Numbered from the stretch's first letter, positions 17,537-28,633 are shown. The stretch: 64,000 bases of DNA from Ruegeria intermedia (GCF_900129345.1 NZ_FQVK01000007.1:62001-126000), one strand, 5' to 3'. The notes: generated by a model from the sequence alone, not told the origin. Numbers and translations are program-made.

Positions 17537-18751
17537 ATGTTCCGCCTGACCGAATACATGCAGCAGCTGGTCAACCCGACTCCGGTGCGCAAACGCCGCC
17601 CCGGACCGGTGAAGCCGGTGGTGATCTGGAACCTGACCCGGCGCTGCAACCTGAAATGCCGCCATTGCTACACCGTGTCCGCAGATGTGGCCTTCCCGGG
17701 CGAGCTCAGCCACGAGCAAGCCATGACCACCCTTGAGGATCTGGGCCAGTTTCGCGTCCCGGCCCTGATCCTCTCGGGCGGGGAGCCATTGGACCGGTTC
17801 GATTTCTTCGACATCGCCCGACGGGCGCGCCAGCTGGTGCCGATGCTGGCGCTGTCAACCAACGGCACGCGGATCCACGACGAAACCGCCGACAGGATCG
17901 CCGACGTGGGCTTCAACTATGTCGGCATCTCGCTCGACGGGATCGGGGCCACGAATGACTGGTTCCGCGGCGTCGAGGGCGCCTTTGATGACGCCCTGCG
18001 CGGCGTGCGCGAATGCAAGAAGCGCGGCATCAAGGTGGGCCTGCGGTTCTGCCTGACCGAAGGCACCCGGCACCACCTGCCCGACCTGCTGAAACTGTGC
18101 GACGACGAGGGGGTGGACAAGTTCTATCTCTCGCATCTGGTCTATGCCGGGCGCGGCGACAAGAACCGGGGCGAGGACGCGGAACATCAGCGCACCCGGC
18201 AGGGGCTCGACCTGTTGCTGGACCGCGCATGGGAGGCCGCCTCGGGCGGGCGCCCGCTGGACATCGTGACCGGCAACAACGACGCCGATGCCGGGTATTT
18301 TCTGAACTGGGCCGCCGCCCGGTTCGACGCCGACGCCGTCGCGCATGTGCGCGAACACCTGGCCCATTGGGGCGGCAATTCCAGCGGGCTGGGCGTGGCC
18401 AATATCGACAATCTGGGTCGCGTCCATCCCGATACCTACTGGTCGGACTACACGGTGGGCAACGTCAAACTCACTCCGTTTTCCGAGTTGTGGACCGGAG
18501 ATGACCCGATGCTGGCCCTGCTGCGCACGCGGCCGCGCCCGTTGAAGGGACGCTGTGGCGCTTGCCGGTTGCAGGATGTCTGCAGCGGAAATACCCGAAT
18601 CCGGGCCCTGCAACTGACCGGCGACCCGTGGGCCGAAGACCCGGCCTGCTACCTGACCAATGACGAAATCGGCGTGGACGGTGCGGGCGAGCGCCTGCAG
18701 GTCACGCCTTTCCGGGGGAAAAGCCATGATCCGGCGCATCAGTTCTTTTAA
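17537..18751 (+). CDS. nirJ: Radical SAM protein NirJ
   Basis: A 404-residue radical SAM enzyme that replaces two propionates by oxo groups during heme d1 synthesis. The 4Fe-4S/SAM motif CxxxCxxC is at Cys37, Cys41 and Cys44 ([12 protein letters not shown]). A C-terminal cysteine-rich segment, [15 protein letters not shown], probably holds an auxiliary cluster. It overlaps the start of nirN. Confidence 0.96.
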   Translation: MFRLTEYMQQLVNPTPVRKRRPGPVKPVVIWNLTRRCNLKCRHCYTVSADVAFPGELSHEQAMTTLEDLGQFRVPALILSGGEPLDRFDFFDIARRARQLVPMLALSTNGTRIHDETADRIADVGFNYVGISLDGIGATNDWFRGVEGAFDDALRGVRECKKRGIKVGLRFCLTEGTRHHLPDLLKLCDDEGVDKFYLSHLVYAGRGDKNRGEDAEHQRTRQGLDLLLDRAWEAASGGRPLDIVTGNNDADAGYFLNWAAARFDADAVAHVREHLAHWGGNSSGLGVANIDNLGRVHPDTYWSDYTVGNVKLTPFSELWTGDDPMLALLRTRPRPLKGRCGACRLQDVCSGNTRIRALQLTGDPWAEDPACYLTNDEIGVDGAGERLQVTPFRGKSHDPAHQFF

Positions 18752-20279
18752 GGCACTCAAATTCGGTACTTTGTGCTCGGTGTTGCTGGCTGGAACGGCC
18801 TGGGCGGATGCTCAATCAGACTACGCCGAGCATTGCGCCAGCTGCCATGGCGAGACCCGGCTGGGCGGCGTCGGCCCGGCGCTGATCCCCGAAACGCTCA
18901 AACGCATGCGCGGCCCGCGCGTGGCCGCCGTCATCGCCGAGGGGCGCCCGGCCACCCAGATGCCCGCCTTCGCACACGAGCTGGACACGCTGCAGATCGA
19001 GGAACTGGCGGGCTGGCTGAAATCTCCGCTGGAGATCGACCCCGAATGGGACGCCGAACAGATCATGGCCAGCCGCACGCTGGATGCCGATTACGCACCG
19101 GTCGATGCGCCGGTTTGGGACAGCGACCCGATGAACATCACGCTGGTGGTGGAAACCGGCGATCACCATGTCAGCGTTCTGGACGGCGACACGTTCGAGG
19201 TTCTGGACCGGTTCGAGACCCCCTTTGCCGTGCATGGCGGCCCCAAGTTCAGCCTCGATGGGCGCTATGTGTTCATCATGTCGCGCGATGGCTGGGTGCA
19301 GAAATACGATATTTGGGCGCTGAAACAGGTGGGCCGCATCCGCGCCGGCCTGAACAGCCGCAACATCGCCATGTCGGGCGACGGCAAGTGGCTGGCCGTG
19401 GCGAACTATCTGCCCAACAGCCTGACCCTGCTGTCGACCGAGGATCTGTCGGTGGCCAAGGTGGTCGAGGTCAAGGGCAAACAGGGCAAGCCCAGCCGGG
19501 TCTCGGCCGTGTACCAGGCCCCGCCGCGCGAAAGCTTCGTGCTGGCGCTTAAGGACGTGCCCGAGATCTGGGAAGTGTTCTATGGCGACAACCCGCCGCA
19601 ATTCGGGCTGGGCCATGATTTCCGGATCGAGGGGCAGTTCAAGAACCCCGACCCCTTCCCCGTGCGCAAGATCACCACGCCCGACTATCTGGACGATTTC
19701 TTTTTCGACCAGAGCTATGAATACGTCATGGGCGCGTCGCGCGATGGCAAGGGCGGTCAGGTGATCGACCTTGTGATCGGGCAGAAAGTGGCGGATCTGG
19801 ACCTGCCCGGCATGCCGCATCTGGGCTCGGGCATCACCTGGCAGCGGGGTGGCACCACGGTGATGGCCACGCCGCACCTGACCGAAGGCACCATCTCGGT
19901 CATCGACATGGGCAGCTGGGAAACGATCAAGCGGATCGAGACCGAAGGGCCCGGGTTCTTCATGCGCAGCCACGAGAACTCGCCCTATGTCTGGGCCGAC
20001 GTGTTCTTCGGCCCCAACAAGGATGCAATGCATGTGATCGACAAGCAGAGCCTCGAGATCGTCAAAACCCTGCGGCCCGCGCCGGGCAAGACCGTGGCGC
20101 ATGTGGAATTCACCCGCGACGGCGCCCATGCGCTGGTCTCGATCTGGGAGGATGACGGCGCGGTGATCGTGTATGACGCGCAGACGCTCGAGGAAATCAA
20201 ACGCCTGCCGATGCGCAAACCTTCGGGAAAATACAATGTCTGGAACAAGATCACCTTCTCGGAAGGCACCAGCCACTGA
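18726..20279 (+). CDS. nirN: NirN, cytochrome c/d1-type protein
   Basis: A 517-residue periplasmic paralogue of NirS: signal peptide (to about residue 28), heme c motif CASCH at 37-41, and a d1-type propeller from about residue 130. NirN carries out the final dehydrogenation of dihydro-heme d1 and hands the cofactor to NirS. ATG 18726 lies inside the end of nirJ. Upstream in-frame starts exist but would precede the signal peptide with unrelated sequence. Confidence 0.95.
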   Translation: MIRRISSFKALKFGTLCSVLLAGTAWADAQSDYAEHCASCHGETRLGGVGPALIPETLKRMRGPRVAAVIAEGRPATQMPAFAHELDTLQIEELAGWLKSPLEIDPEWDAEQIMASRTLDADYAPVDAPVWDSDPMNITLVVETGDHHVSVLDGDTFEVLDRFETPFAVHGGPKFSLDGRYVFIMSRDGWVQKYDIWALKQVGRIRAGLNSRNIAMSGDGKWLAVANYLPNSLTLLSTEDLSVAKVVEVKGKQGKPSRVSAVYQAPPRESFVLALKDVPEIWEVFYGDNPPQFGLGHDFRIEGQFKNPDPFPVRKITTPDYLDDFFFDQSYEYVMGASRDGKGGQVIDLVIGQKVADLDLPGMPHLGSGITWQRGGTTVMATPHLTEGTISVIDMGSWETIKRIETEGPGFFMRSHENSPYVWADVFFGPNKDAMHVIDKQSLEIVKTLRPAPGKTVAHVEFTRDGAHALVSIWEDDGAVIVYDAQTLEEIKRLPMRKPSGKYNVWNKITFSEGTSH

Positions 20280-20499
20280 CGGGCGCTGGCCGGTCTGGAA
20301 ACTGGCCGTTCTTTTGTATCCGGCGACGGCGCTGACCGTCGCCATCAACCTGTTTCTGGCCGGGTTGATCGCCCATGCGCTGGGGTTTGAATCCGTAACA
20401 CCGGTGGCCGCGCTGATCTGGTGTGTGCCTCTTGGGGTTCCGGCCAGCTGGCTGGCGGGGCGCTGGGTGCGGCGGCTGATGGACGAGGCCGACGCATGA
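20236..20499 (+). CDS. Small two-helix membrane protein at the end of the nir operon
   Basis: An 87-residue protein with two predicted membrane helices (about residues 21-42 and 51-72), and a short basic, polar N-terminus. Its ATG at 20236 lies within nirN in another frame, giving a 44-bp overlap and suggesting coupled translation. I do not recognise a family. Its place as the last nir gene suggests a role in NirS or heme d1 handling at the membrane, but nothing in the residues proves it. Confidence 0.6.
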   Translation: MSGTRSPSRKAPATDGRWPVWKLAVLLYPATALTVAINLFLAGLIAHALGFESVTPVAALIWCVPLGVPASWLAGRWVRRLMDEADA

Positions 20500-20522
20500 G
20501 CAAGGCCGGAATTTCGCGCCGC

Positions 20523-20536
20523 CTAACCGAAGTCAA
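20523..20536 (+). promoter_or_regulatory. FNR/DNR-type box upstream of the nos operon
   Basis: CTAACCGAAGTCAA carries one mismatch to TTNAC-N4-GTCAA. The centre is 67.5 bp before the ATG at 20597, the standard distance in this window, which supports the 20597 gene as first gene of the nos operon. Confidence 0.7.
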
Positions 20537-20560
20537 GTAGCCGGCATTTGCGATCCCTTA

Positions 20561-20588
20561 CGACTCGGGCAACATCAAATTCGAGTCG
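20561..20588 (+). repeat. Inverted repeat in the nos promoter/leader region
   Basis: CGACTCG (20561-20567) and CGAGTCG (20582-20588) form a 7-bp inverted repeat with a 14-base spacer, ending at the ribosome site of the 20597 gene. It could be an operator. An RNA hairpin is possible only if transcription starts upstream of 20561. Confidence 0.4.
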
Positions 20589-20596
20589 GAGTCTCC

Positions 20597-21061
20597 ATGC
20601 CCGCCGCCCGCCAAAACCACAGCCTCCCGGTCCGCGCGACTCGCGTGGCGGCCGGGCTGGCGGGCATCTTTCTTTTGATGTTGCAGGTGCTTGGGCCAGC
20701 GCTGGCGAGTCCCGGCCAGGGCACCTGGATGGAGATCTGCTCGGAGGCAGGAGCGGTCTGGGTTCAGGTGGACCTGGAACAAGACACCGGCGACCCGACC
20801 GCGCCCTGCCCGAAATGTGCCGATTGCGCCCTGTGCGCGATTGCGGCGGCGGCGCCGGTCCCGGACCTGCCGCAGCTGCAGCAGCCCCGGTTCGTGCAGA
20901 TCTCACGGTGTAAATTCTCCGATCTGATCGAACCGTGCGAATCCCGACGGCTGTGGCCCGAAACCCGCGGCCCCCCGGCCGCGCCCGAAATCAGAACCGA
21001 ACGCGCGCCGCGCGCGTCCATGGCGTCAACCCGAATTGAAGGAGGTGCGCCGTGGTCGTGA
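20597..21061 (+). CDS. Exported cysteine-cluster protein preceding nosR
   Basis: A 154-residue protein with a signal peptide or anchor at about residues 15-38 and a striking CPKCADCALC cluster (Cys71, 74, 77, 80). It resembles DUF2946-type small exported proteins often linked with copper handling, but I cannot assign the family firmly. GGAG precedes the ATG. It ends 10 bp inside nosR and is the first gene after the FNR-type box. A role in copper delivery to nitrous oxide reductase is an inference from position and the cysteines. Confidence 0.65.
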   Translation: MPAARQNHSLPVRATRVAAGLAGIFLLMLQVLGPALASPGQGTWMEICSEAGAVWVQVDLEQDTGDPTAPCPKCADCALCAIAAAAPVPDLPQLQQPRFVQISRCKFSDLIEPCESRRLWPETRGPPAAPEIRTERAPRASMASTRIEGGAPWS

Positions 21062-23229
21062 CCCGCGCAGCCCATTTCCTTGTGGCCCTTGTCCTGTCCT
21101 GCCTGCTGGCGCTTGGCGCGCGGGCCGACAGCCTGGCCAGTTTCCTGCCCGAGATCGATCCCGCCGAATTGGCGCCCGGTGCCGATGCCATCGGTCCGGT
21201 GCGTGATGATGTGCCGGTGGCCCCTGTGCTGAAAGGCGGCGAAACCATCGCCTGGGCTTTTCTCACATCCGATTTCGTCGGCACGACCGGCTATTCCGGC
21301 AAGCCCATTCACGTCGTCGCCGCCATCGACGGTGATGCGGTGTTGACCGGCGTCAAGCTGGTCAAACATTCCGAACCCATCGTTCTGATCGGCATTCCCA
21401 ATTCGCGCATGGTCGAGCTGACCGAAGGTTATGCCGGGCTGGACCTCAAGCGCGAGGTCGAGACCGGCGGCGAGGGGCATGATCTGGACATCATCTCGGG
21501 CGCGACGGTGACGGTGATGGTCATCGACGACAGCGTCGTGCGCGCCGGGATCAAGGTGGCCCGCGCCATGGGTCTGGGCGGGCTGTCCGAGGTGCAGGCC
21601 GACGGACCCAAGCGCGAAGTCGACATGGCCAAGACCGACACCTATGACTGGGCCACGCTCTCGGGCAATGGCTCGATCCGGCGGCTGACGCTGGACGTGG
21701 GTCAGGTCAACGCAGCCTTCGAGGCCACCGGCGACCAGCGCGCGATCAAACGCCCCGAGAAGGGCAACCCCGAAGACACCTTCATCGACATGCATGTGGC
21801 GCTGGTCTCGGTGCCTTCGATCGGCAAGTCGCTGCTGGGCGAGGCCGAGTACCGGAACCTGGTCAATTGGCTGAACGAGGGCGAACACGCCATCCTGGTG
21901 CTGGGCCGTGGCAAGTACAGCTTCAAGGGCTCGGGCTATGTGCGCGGCGGGATCTTCGACCGGATCCAGCTGATCCAGGGCGACAATTCGGTGCGGTTCT
22001 TCGACCGTCAGCATCGCCGCCTGGGCACGGTGGCCGCAGAGGACGCGCCCAGCTTTACCGAGCTGGACATCTTCAAGATCCCCGCCGATGCCGAGTTCGA
22101 CCCGACCGAACCGTTCCGCCTGCAACTGCTGGTGCAGCGTGCCGTGGGTGCCGTCGAGAAAACCTTTTTGACCTTCGATCTGGGCTACAAACTGCCCGAC
22201 CGTTACCTGCTGCCGGTTGCAGCCCCAAAGATTGTCGAGGATGCGACCGGCGAAGCCGCCGCCAAGGCTGCCCTGTGGCAGCGCATCTGGAAGGACCGCA
22301 CCGTCGAAATCGCCATTCTTGGCGTCATGCTGCTGGTCCTGACCGCGACGTTCTTCTTCCAGTTCCACGCGACGATGAATGCGCGGGTCTTCTACTGGTT
22401 CCGCATCGGCTACCTGACAATGACCCTGTTCTTCATCGGCTGGTACGCCAACGCGCAGTTGAGCGTGGTGAACCTGATGGCACTGGCGGGAAGCCTGCGC
22501 ACAGGATTCTCGTGGGATGCGTTCCTGCTGGACCCGCTGGTGTTCATCCAATGGTTCGCCGTTGCCGCCGCACTGTTGTTCTGGGGTCGCGGGGCCTATT
22601 GCGGATGGCTGTGCCCGTTCGGCGCGTTGCAGGAATTGACCAACAAGATCGCGCGCGCCCTGAAGGTGCCGCAATGGACGCTGCCCTGGGGTCTGAACGA
22701 ACGCCTGTGGCCCGCGAAATACATGATCTTTCTGGGTCTTTTCGGACTCAGCTTCATCTCGATCCCGTTGGCCGAGAAATATGCCGAGGTCGAGCCGTTC
22801 AAGACCGCGATCATCCTGAAATTCATGCGCGACTGGCCTTTCGTGGTCTTTGCCGTGGGTCTGCTGGTGATCGGCCTGTTCATCGAACGGTTCTATTGCC
22901 GCTATCTGTGCCCGCTGGGTGCGGCGCTGGCGATCCCCGCCCGCATCCGCATGTTCGACTGGCTGCGCCGCTACAAGGATTGCGGCAACCCCTGTCAGAC
23001 CTGCGCCAACGAATGCCCCGTTCAGGCCATCCACCCCACCGGTGAGATCAACCCGAACGAGTGCGTCACCTGCCTGCATTGTCAGGTGCTCTACCAGTCC
23101 GAGAGCAAATGTCCCGTCGTCATCCGCCAGCTGAAACGGCGGGCCAAGACCGGGTCGGTCAAACTCAAGACCCCCCTCGGACAACCACCGGCGAACCATC
23201 CGAACGCCAAACCGCAAACCGTTTCCTGA
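21052..23229 (+). CDS. nosR: NosR, membrane flavo-iron-sulfur protein for N2O reductase
   Basis: A 725-residue polytopic protein that supplies electrons to and maintains NosZ. After a signal-like first helix comes a periplasmic FMN-binding domain (DIISGATVT, about residue 145, is the flavinylated threonine site). Membrane helices follow from about residue 415, with two CxxxCP motifs ([18 protein letters not shown]), then a 2x4Fe-4S ferredoxin tail ([19 protein letters not shown]). The GTG at 21052 has GGAGG 6 bases upstream; a second GTG at 21058 is possible. Confidence 0.96.
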   Translation: MVVTRAAHFLVALVLSCLLALGARADSLASFLPEIDPAELAPGADAIGPVRDDVPVAPVLKGGETIAWAFLTSDFVGTTGYSGKPIHVVAAIDGDAVLTGVKLVKHSEPIVLIGIPNSRMVELTEGYAGLDLKREVETGGEGHDLDIISGATVTVMVIDDSVVRAGIKVARAMGLGGLSEVQADGPKREVDMAKTDTYDWATLSGNGSIRRLTLDVGQVNAAFEATGDQRAIKRPEKGNPEDTFIDMHVALVSVPSIGKSLLGEAEYRNLVNWLNEGEHAILVLGRGKYSFKGSGYVRGGIFDRIQLIQGDNSVRFFDRQHRRLGTVAAEDAPSFTELDIFKIPADAEFDPTEPFRLQLLVQRAVGAVEKTFLTFDLGYKLPDRYLLPVAAPKIVEDATGEAAAKAALWQRIWKDRTVEIAILGVMLLVLTATFFFQFHATMNARVFYWFRIGYLTMTLFFIGWYANAQLSVVNLMALAGSLRTGFSWDAFLLDPLVFIQWFAVAAALLFWGRGAYCGWLCPFGALQELTNKIARALKVPQWTLPWGLNERLWPAKYMIFLGLFGLSFISIPLAEKYAEVEPFKTAIILKFMRDWPFVVFAVGLLVIGLFIERFYCRYLCPLGAALAIPARIRMFDWLRRYKDCGNPCQTCANECPVQAIHPTGEINPNECVTCLHCQVLYQSESKCPVVIRQLKRRAKTGSVKLKTPLGQPPANHPNAKPQTVS

Positions 23230-23243
23230 AAGGAGGAACGATC

Positions 23244-25157
23244 ATGTCGGATCAAGACACCAAACTGAACATCACCCGCCGCGGGTTGCTGGGGGCCTCG
23301 GCCACCGGGGCCGTGCTGGCCGGAACCGGGCTGGGCGTCGGCGGCACGCTGATGACCGCCAAGCAGGCCAGCGCCGCCGCCAAGGTCGAACTGGCCCCCG
23401 GCGAGCTGGACGAATATTACGGCTTCTGGTCCTCGGGCCAGACCGGCGAGCTGCGCATCATGGGCTTCCCGTCCATGCGCGAGCTGATGCGGGTGCCGGT
23501 GTTCAACCGCTGCTCGGCCACCGGTTGGGGCCAGACCAACGAGTCGCTGAAGGTCCTGACCGAGGGCCTGCTGCCGGAAACCAAGGAATTCCTGGCCAAG
23601 CGCGGCATGAAAACCTATGACAACGGCGACCTGCACCACCCGCACATGTCGTTCACCGACGGCACCTATGACGGCCGCTATCTGTTCATGAACGACAAGG
23701 CCAACACCCGCGTGGCCCGCGTGCGCTGCGACGTGATGAAATGCGACAAGATCATCGAGATCCCCAACGCCAAGGCGATCCACGGTCTGCGCCCGCAGAA
23801 ATTCCCGCGCACCGGCTATGTCTTTGCCAATGGCGAGGACGAAACCCCGCTGATCAACGACGGCAGCGTGCTGGACGATCCGTCGCAATACGTCAACATC
23901 TTCACCGCCATCGACGGTGACACGATGGAGATCGCCTGGCAGGTGATGGTGTCGGGCAACCTCGACAACACCGATTGCGACTATCAGGGCAAATACGCCT
24001 TCTCGACCTCGTACAACTCGGAAATGGGCATGAACCTGGCCGAGATGACCGAGAGCGAGATGGACCACGTGGTCGTCTTCAACCTCAAGGAAATCGAGGC
24101 CGGCATCGCCGCGGGCGACTATCAGGAGATCAAGGGCGTCAAGGTTCTGGACGGGCGCAAGGGGTCGAACAAGAAATACACCCGCTACATCCCGATCCCG
24201 AACTCGCCGCACGGCATCAACACCGCGCCCGACGGCAAGCACGTCTGCATCAACGGCAAGCTGTCGCCGACCGTGTCGATCATGGACGTGACCAAGCTGG
24301 ACGCGCTGTTCGAAAGCGATGCCGATCCGCGCTCGTGCATCGTGGGCGAGCCGCAGCTGGGCCTTGGCCCGCTTCACACCGCCTATGACGGTCAGGGCAA
24401 CGCCTTCACCACGCTGTTCCTGGACAGCCAGATCGTCAAATGGAACATCGACAAGGCCATCCGCGCCTACAACGGCGAAGACGTGGACCCGATCATCTCG
24501 AAGGTCGACGTGCACTATCAGCCGGGCCACAACTCGACCTCGATGGGTGAGACCAAAGAGGCCGACGGCAAGTGGCTGATCTCGATGAACAAGTTCTCGA
24601 AGGACCGGTTTCTGAACACCGGCCCGCTCAAGCCCGAGAACGAGCAGGTGATCGACATCTCGACCGACGAGATGAAGGTGGTGCATGACGGCCCGACCTT
24701 CGCCGAGCCGCATGACTCGATCATCGTACGGCGCGACATCGTGAACCCGGTCAACGTCTGGGACCGCAACGACCCGATGTGGGAAGACGCGCGCAAACAG
24801 GCCGAGGCCGATGGCGTCGATCTGGAGGAAGGCGCCGAAGAGCCCATCCGCGACGGCAACAAGGTGCGGGTCTACATGGTCTCGCAGGCCCCGACCTTCA
24901 GCCTCGAGAAGTTTACCGTCAAACAGGGCGACGAGGTCACGATCTACGTCACCAACCTGGATGACGTGGACGATGTGACCCACGGCTTCTGCCTGGGCAA
25001 CTACGGTATCGCCTTCGAGGTCGCGCCGCAGGCCACCGCCTCGATCACCTTCACCGCCGACCGTCCGGGCGTGCACTGGTTCTACTGCCAGTGGTTCTGC
25101 CACGCGCTGCACATGGAAATGCGCGGCCGGATGCTGGTCGAACCGCAGGGAGCCTGA
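23244..25157 (+). CDS. nosZ: Nitrous oxide reductase NosZ
   Basis: Reduces N2O to N2 in the periplasm. 637 residues, starting with a twin-arginine signal (ITRRGLLG). A seven-bladed propeller carries the CuZ histidines (for example HHPHMSF and HGI), and a C-terminal cupredoxin domain holds CuA with Cys615, Cys619, His623 and Met626. A strong AGGAGG precedes ATG 23244. The Tat signal and class marks indicate clade I NosZ. Confidence 0.98.
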   Translation: MSDQDTKLNITRRGLLGASATGAVLAGTGLGVGGTLMTAKQASAAAKVELAPGELDEYYGFWSSGQTGELRIMGFPSMRELMRVPVFNRCSATGWGQTNESLKVLTEGLLPETKEFLAKRGMKTYDNGDLHHPHMSFTDGTYDGRYLFMNDKANTRVARVRCDVMKCDKIIEIPNAKAIHGLRPQKFPRTGYVFANGEDETPLINDGSVLDDPSQYVNIFTAIDGDTMEIAWQVMVSGNLDNTDCDYQGKYAFSTSYNSEMGMNLAEMTESEMDHVVVFNLKEIEAGIAAGDYQEIKGVKVLDGRKGSNKKYTRYIPIPNSPHGINTAPDGKHVCINGKLSPTVSIMDVTKLDALFESDADPRSCIVGEPQLGLGPLHTAYDGQGNAFTTLFLDSQIVKWNIDKAIRAYNGEDVDPIISKVDVHYQPGHNSTSMGETKEADGKWLISMNKFSKDRFLNTGPLKPENEQVIDISTDEMKVVHDGPTFAEPHDSIIVRRDIVNPVNVWDRNDPMWEDARKQAEADGVDLEEGAEEPIRDGNKVRVYMVSQAPTFSLEKFTVKQGDEVTIYVTNLDDVDDVTHGFCLGNYGIAFEVAPQATASITFTADRPGVHWFYCQWFCHALHMEMRGRMLVEPQGA

Positions 25158-25160
25158 CCC

Positions 25161-26417
25161 ATGCGCTGGCCCCTGCTCATCCCGCTTCTGCTCGGCTCGC
25201 CGCTTTGGGCGGCGGACTGGGACGTGCCCAACCGGGCGGGGGCCATCACCGAGACACTGGCGCAGGCGGCGGATGGAGACACCCTCCGCCTGAGCCCCGG
25301 CGTCTATGCCGAACGCCTGGTTCTGGACCGGCCCGTCACCATCGACGGGCAGGGCGAGGCCACCATCGACGGCCAGGGCACCGGCAGCGTCATCACCGTG
25401 ACCGGGCCCGGCGTCACCCTGCGCGGCCTGACCGTGATCGGGTCGGGATCGGACCATGGTGAGATCGACAGCGGCATCCAGCTGACCAAGACGGCCCGCG
25501 CCGCCGTGGTAGAAAACAACGTGCTGCTGGGAAATCTGTACGGCGTGGACATCCACGGTGCCGATGACAGCATCGTGCGCCACAACCGGATCGAGGGCCG
25601 GCAGGACCGCCGGATGAACGACCGCGGCAACGGGGTCTATGTCTGGAACGCGCCCGGCGCGGTGGTCGAAGGCAATGACATCCGCTTTGGCCGCGACGGA
25701 ATCTTCGTGAACTCGTCGAAGAAGAACACCTTCACCGGCAACACTTTCCGCGACCTGCGCTTTGCCGTGCACTACATGTATGCCGACGATTCCATCGTCA
25801 GCGACAATGTCTCGATCGGCAACGATCTGGGCTATGCGGTGATGTTCACCTCGAACGTGCAGGTGATCAACAACGTCTCGGTCGGCGACCGCGAACATGG
25901 GGTCATGCTGAACTATGCCAATGACAGCGTGATCTCGGGCAACGTTGTGAAAGGCGCCAAGGAAAAGTGCACCTTTCTGTACAATTCCAACAAGAACGAA
26001 TTCACCGACAACTGGTTCGAGGGTTGCGGCATCGGGATCCATTTCACCGCCGGCAGCGAACGCAACCGGATCGTCGGCAACGCCTTTGTCGGCAACCGGA
26101 CACAGGTGAAATACGTCTCGACCAAATGGGTCGAGTGGTCGGAAGACGGCCGCGGCAACTACTGGTCCGATTTTGCCGCCTATGACGTGAACGGCGACGG
26201 CATCGCCGACGCCCCCTATCGCCCCAACGATAGCATGGACCATGTGCTGTGGACCCAACCCGCAGCCAAGCTGCTGCTCGGCTCGCCCGCCGTGCAGCTG
26301 GTGCGCTGGTCGCAATCGGCCTTCCCGGCGCTGCTGCCGGGCGGCGTGATCGACAGCCACCCCTTGATGCAAGCCCCTCAACCCCCAGCCATGAAAAAGG
26401 TGCCTCATGACGGATAA
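25161..26417 (+). CDS. nosD: NosD, periplasmic copper-insertion protein
   Basis: A 418-residue right-handed beta-helix protein (NosD/CASH repeats) with a signal peptide ending near LWAADW. It works with the NosFY ABC transporter in assembling the CuZ centre of NosZ. It starts 3 bp after nosZ and overlaps nosF by 11 bp. Confidence 0.95.
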   Translation: MRWPLLIPLLLGSPLWAADWDVPNRAGAITETLAQAADGDTLRLSPGVYAERLVLDRPVTIDGQGEATIDGQGTGSVITVTGPGVTLRGLTVIGSGSDHGEIDSGIQLTKTARAAVVENNVLLGNLYGVDIHGADDSIVRHNRIEGRQDRRMNDRGNGVYVWNAPGAVVEGNDIRFGRDGIFVNSSKKNTFTGNTFRDLRFAVHYMYADDSIVSDNVSIGNDLGYAVMFTSNVQVINNVSVGDREHGVMLNYANDSVISGNVVKGAKEKCTFLYNSNKNEFTDNWFEGCGIGIHFTAGSERNRIVGNAFVGNRTQVKYVSTKWVEWSEDGRGNYWSDFAAYDVNGDGIADAPYRPNDSMDHVLWTQPAAKLLLGSPAVQLVRWSQSAFPALLPGGVIDSHPLMQAPQPPAMKKVPHDG

Positions 26418-27300
26418 GGCCCTGACCATCGAAACGGTCTGCAAGGATCGCGGCAAGACCCGCGTTCTGAGCGATATCTCCCTGACGCTCGAGCCCGGAC
26501 AGCGCGTGGCGCTGCTGGGCCACAACGGCGCCGGAAAATCCACCCTGATCAAGTCGATCCTGGGCCTGACGCCCATCCAGGCCGGCACGATCCGCATCGG
26601 CACCGCCGCCCCCGGCAGCGCGCAGGCGCGTCGCGATACGGCCTATCTGCCCGAGGCGGTCTCGTTCCACCCGGCCCTGACCGGGCGCGAGCAGCTGGCC
26701 CTGTTCGCCAAGCTGTCAGGCACAAACGCCGACGTGCCCGCCCTGCTGGACCGTGTCGGGCTGGGCGACGCGATGGACCGCCGGATCGGCGCCTATTCCA
26801 AGGGGATGCGGCAGCGGCTGGGCCTTGCGCAGGTGCTGCTGGGCCAGCCGAAACTGGCGCTGCTGGACGAACCCACCTCGGGGTTGGACCCGATCTCGCG
26901 CCAGGACCTGTACGCCATCATCGACGAGTTGGCCGCGCAGGGCACCGCGGTGCTGATCGCCAGCCATGCCCTGACCGAGGTCGAGGCCCGCACCGACCGC
27001 ATCGCCATCATGCGCAAGGGCCGGATGGTGGCCGATGACACGCTGGCCAACCTGTCGGCGCTGGCCGGGCTGCCGATCCGGCTGCGGGTCCGCGCCCGCG
27101 CCGATGCCGATGCGCTGGCCGCCGAACTGGGCGGCAACCGGGTCAACGGCGCCTCGGTCGAATTGCTGTGTTCGCCCGCCGACAAGATGCAGGCGCTGCG
27201 CCGCATCGCCGGGCTGGGCGATGCCGTGGCCGACGTGGAAATGACCCCACCCAAGCTGGAAGACCTCTATCGTCACTATGCTCGGGAGGCGCTGCAATGA
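26407..27300 (+). CDS. nosF: NosF, ABC transporter ATPase
   Basis: The 297-residue ATPase of the NosFY transporter for CuZ assembly. Walker A is GHNGAGKST, the signature loop is YSKGMRQRLGLAQ, and Walker B is LALLDEPTSG. Starts within the end of nosD and overlaps nosY by 4 bp. Confidence 0.96.
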   Translation: MTDKALTIETVCKDRGKTRVLSDISLTLEPGQRVALLGHNGAGKSTLIKSILGLTPIQAGTIRIGTAAPGSAQARRDTAYLPEAVSFHPALTGREQLALFAKLSGTNADVPALLDRVGLGDAMDRRIGAYSKGMRQRLGLAQVLLGQPKLALLDEPTSGLDPISRQDLYAIIDELAAQGTAVLIASHALTEVEARTDRIAIMRKGRMVADDTLANLSALAGLPIRLRVRARADADALAAELGGNRVNGASVELLCSPADKMQALRRIAGLGDAVADVEMTPPKLEDLYRHYAREALQ

Positions 27301-28118
27301 CCCGTTTCCTTGCCATCACCCGCACCGAGATGCTGATCCTGCGCCGCAACCGCTGGCTGCTGGTGGCGACGCTGATCATGGTTCTGTTCGCGCTGGCCCT
27401 GACCTTTGCCGGCAGCGCGCCCACCGGCACGCTGGGGGTCGACATGCTTACGGTGTCGGTCGCCTCGATGACCACGCTGTCGGTATATCTGGCGCCGCTC
27501 TTGGCGCTGATGATTTCCTTTGACGCAATCGCAGGCGATGTGGACCGGGGCAGCCTGTCGCTGCTGCTGTCCTATCCGGCAGGGCGCGGAGAAATTCTGC
27601 TGGGCAAATTCACCGCCCATCTGGCGGCGTTGGCCTTCGCCATGACGGTCGGTTTCGGCACCGCCGGGGCGGTCGCCGCGTGGTTCGGCGGCGCAGGCGC
27701 GGACAGCCTGTTCGCGCTTGGCCGCCTGATCGTCACCTCGATCCTGCTGGGCGCCGTGTTTCTGGCGCTGGGATACCTGCTGTCCGCCCTGGCGAGGGGC
27801 GCAACGGCGGCGGCAGGTCTGTCAGCCGGGCTCTGGCTGGTCTTCGTCGTCCTCTATGATCTCGGGCTGTTGGGAGCCGTCGTCATGGACAAGGGCGGCG
27901 TCTTCACCCAATCCGTCTTTCCCTGGGTGATGGTGGCCAACCCGGCCGACGCTTTCCGTCTGTGGAACGTCGCCGCGACCGAGGGCGTGGCCATGGCGTC
28001 CGGCATGACCGGCGCGGCGCAGGCCCTGCCCGTCTGGGCGGCGCCCGCCTCGCTGCTGGTCTGGCCGGTTCTGGGCTTTGCCCTGGCCCGGTTGGCGTTC
28101 CGGAGGGTCGAGCCATGA
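27297..28118 (+). CDS. nosY: NosY, ABC transporter membrane subunit
   Basis: A 273-residue permease with about six membrane helices, beginning with the ITRTEMLILRRNRW segment usual in NosY, and with SFDAIAGDVDRGSLSLLLSYP after the second helix. Pairs with NosF and periplasmic NosD. Overlaps both nosF and nosL by 4 bp. Confidence 0.95.
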   Translation: MTRFLAITRTEMLILRRNRWLLVATLIMVLFALALTFAGSAPTGTLGVDMLTVSVASMTTLSVYLAPLLALMISFDAIAGDVDRGSLSLLLSYPAGRGEILLGKFTAHLAALAFAMTVGFGTAGAVAAWFGGAGADSLFALGRLIVTSILLGAVFLALGYLLSALARGATAAAGLSAGLWLVFVVLYDLGLLGAVVMDKGGVFTQSVFPWVMVANPADAFRLWNVAATEGVAMASGMTGAAQALPVWAAPASLLVWPVLGFALARLAFRRVEP

Positions 28119-28633
28119 CACGCCTTGCCCTGATTGCCTTGATCGCGCTGGCGGCCTGCAAGGAGGAACAGGCCGCCGCCCCGCCGGATCCGGTCGATCT
28201 GACCGAAACCGCGCTCAGCTATTTCTGCCAGATGAACGTGGCCGAACACGGCGGGCCCAAGGGGCAGATCCATCTGGAAGGCTATCCCGCGCCGCTGTTC
28301 TTCGCGCAGGTGCGCGACATGGTGGCCTATCTCAAAAGCCCCGAGCGGGATGCCGAGATCACCGCGGTCTATGTCAGCGACATGGGCGCGGCCCCCAGCT
28401 GGCACGAGCCCGGCATATCGAACTGGGTCGAGGCCGACCAGGCCACCTTCGTGGTGGGCGCCGGCGTGGCCGGCGGCATGGGCGCGCCCGAGATCGTGCC
28501 CTTTGCCACGCCGGACGCCGCGGCGCGGTTCATCGAAACCTATGGCGGCACCGCCCTGCCCCTGACCGAAATTCCCGACGACGCGGCGCTTGGCCCCGTC
28601 GATCTGACCCAATCCCTGGAGACACCCGCATGA
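28115..28633 (+). CDS. nosL: NosL, copper-chaperone lipoprotein
   Basis: A 172-residue lipoprotein (lipobox LAAC, Cys15) that binds Cu(I) and supplies copper for NosZ maturation. The CQM motif in YFCQMNVAEH is the copper-binding signature. Overlaps nosY and nosX by 4 bp. Confidence 0.95.
   Translation: MTRLALIALIALAACKEEQAAAPPDPVDLTETALSYFCQMNVAEHGGPKGQIHLEGYPAPLFFAQVRDMVAYLKSPERDAEITAVYVSDMGAAPSWHEPGISNWVEADQATFVVGAGVAGGMGAPEIVPFATPDAAARFIETYGGTALPLTEIPDDAALGPVDLTQSLETPA

Noticed and set aside
20561-20588. Translational control hairpin of the nos leader gene
   Set aside because: The expected transcription start (about 41 bp after the box centre) would fall inside the repeat, so the left arm is probably not transcribed; kept only as an inverted repeat.
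23091-26603. Very long minus-strand open frame (1170 codons) opposite nosZ and nosD
   Set aside because: It is an antisense shadow of high-GC coding DNA; its product has no recognisable motifs while the plus strand encodes clear NosZ and NosD.
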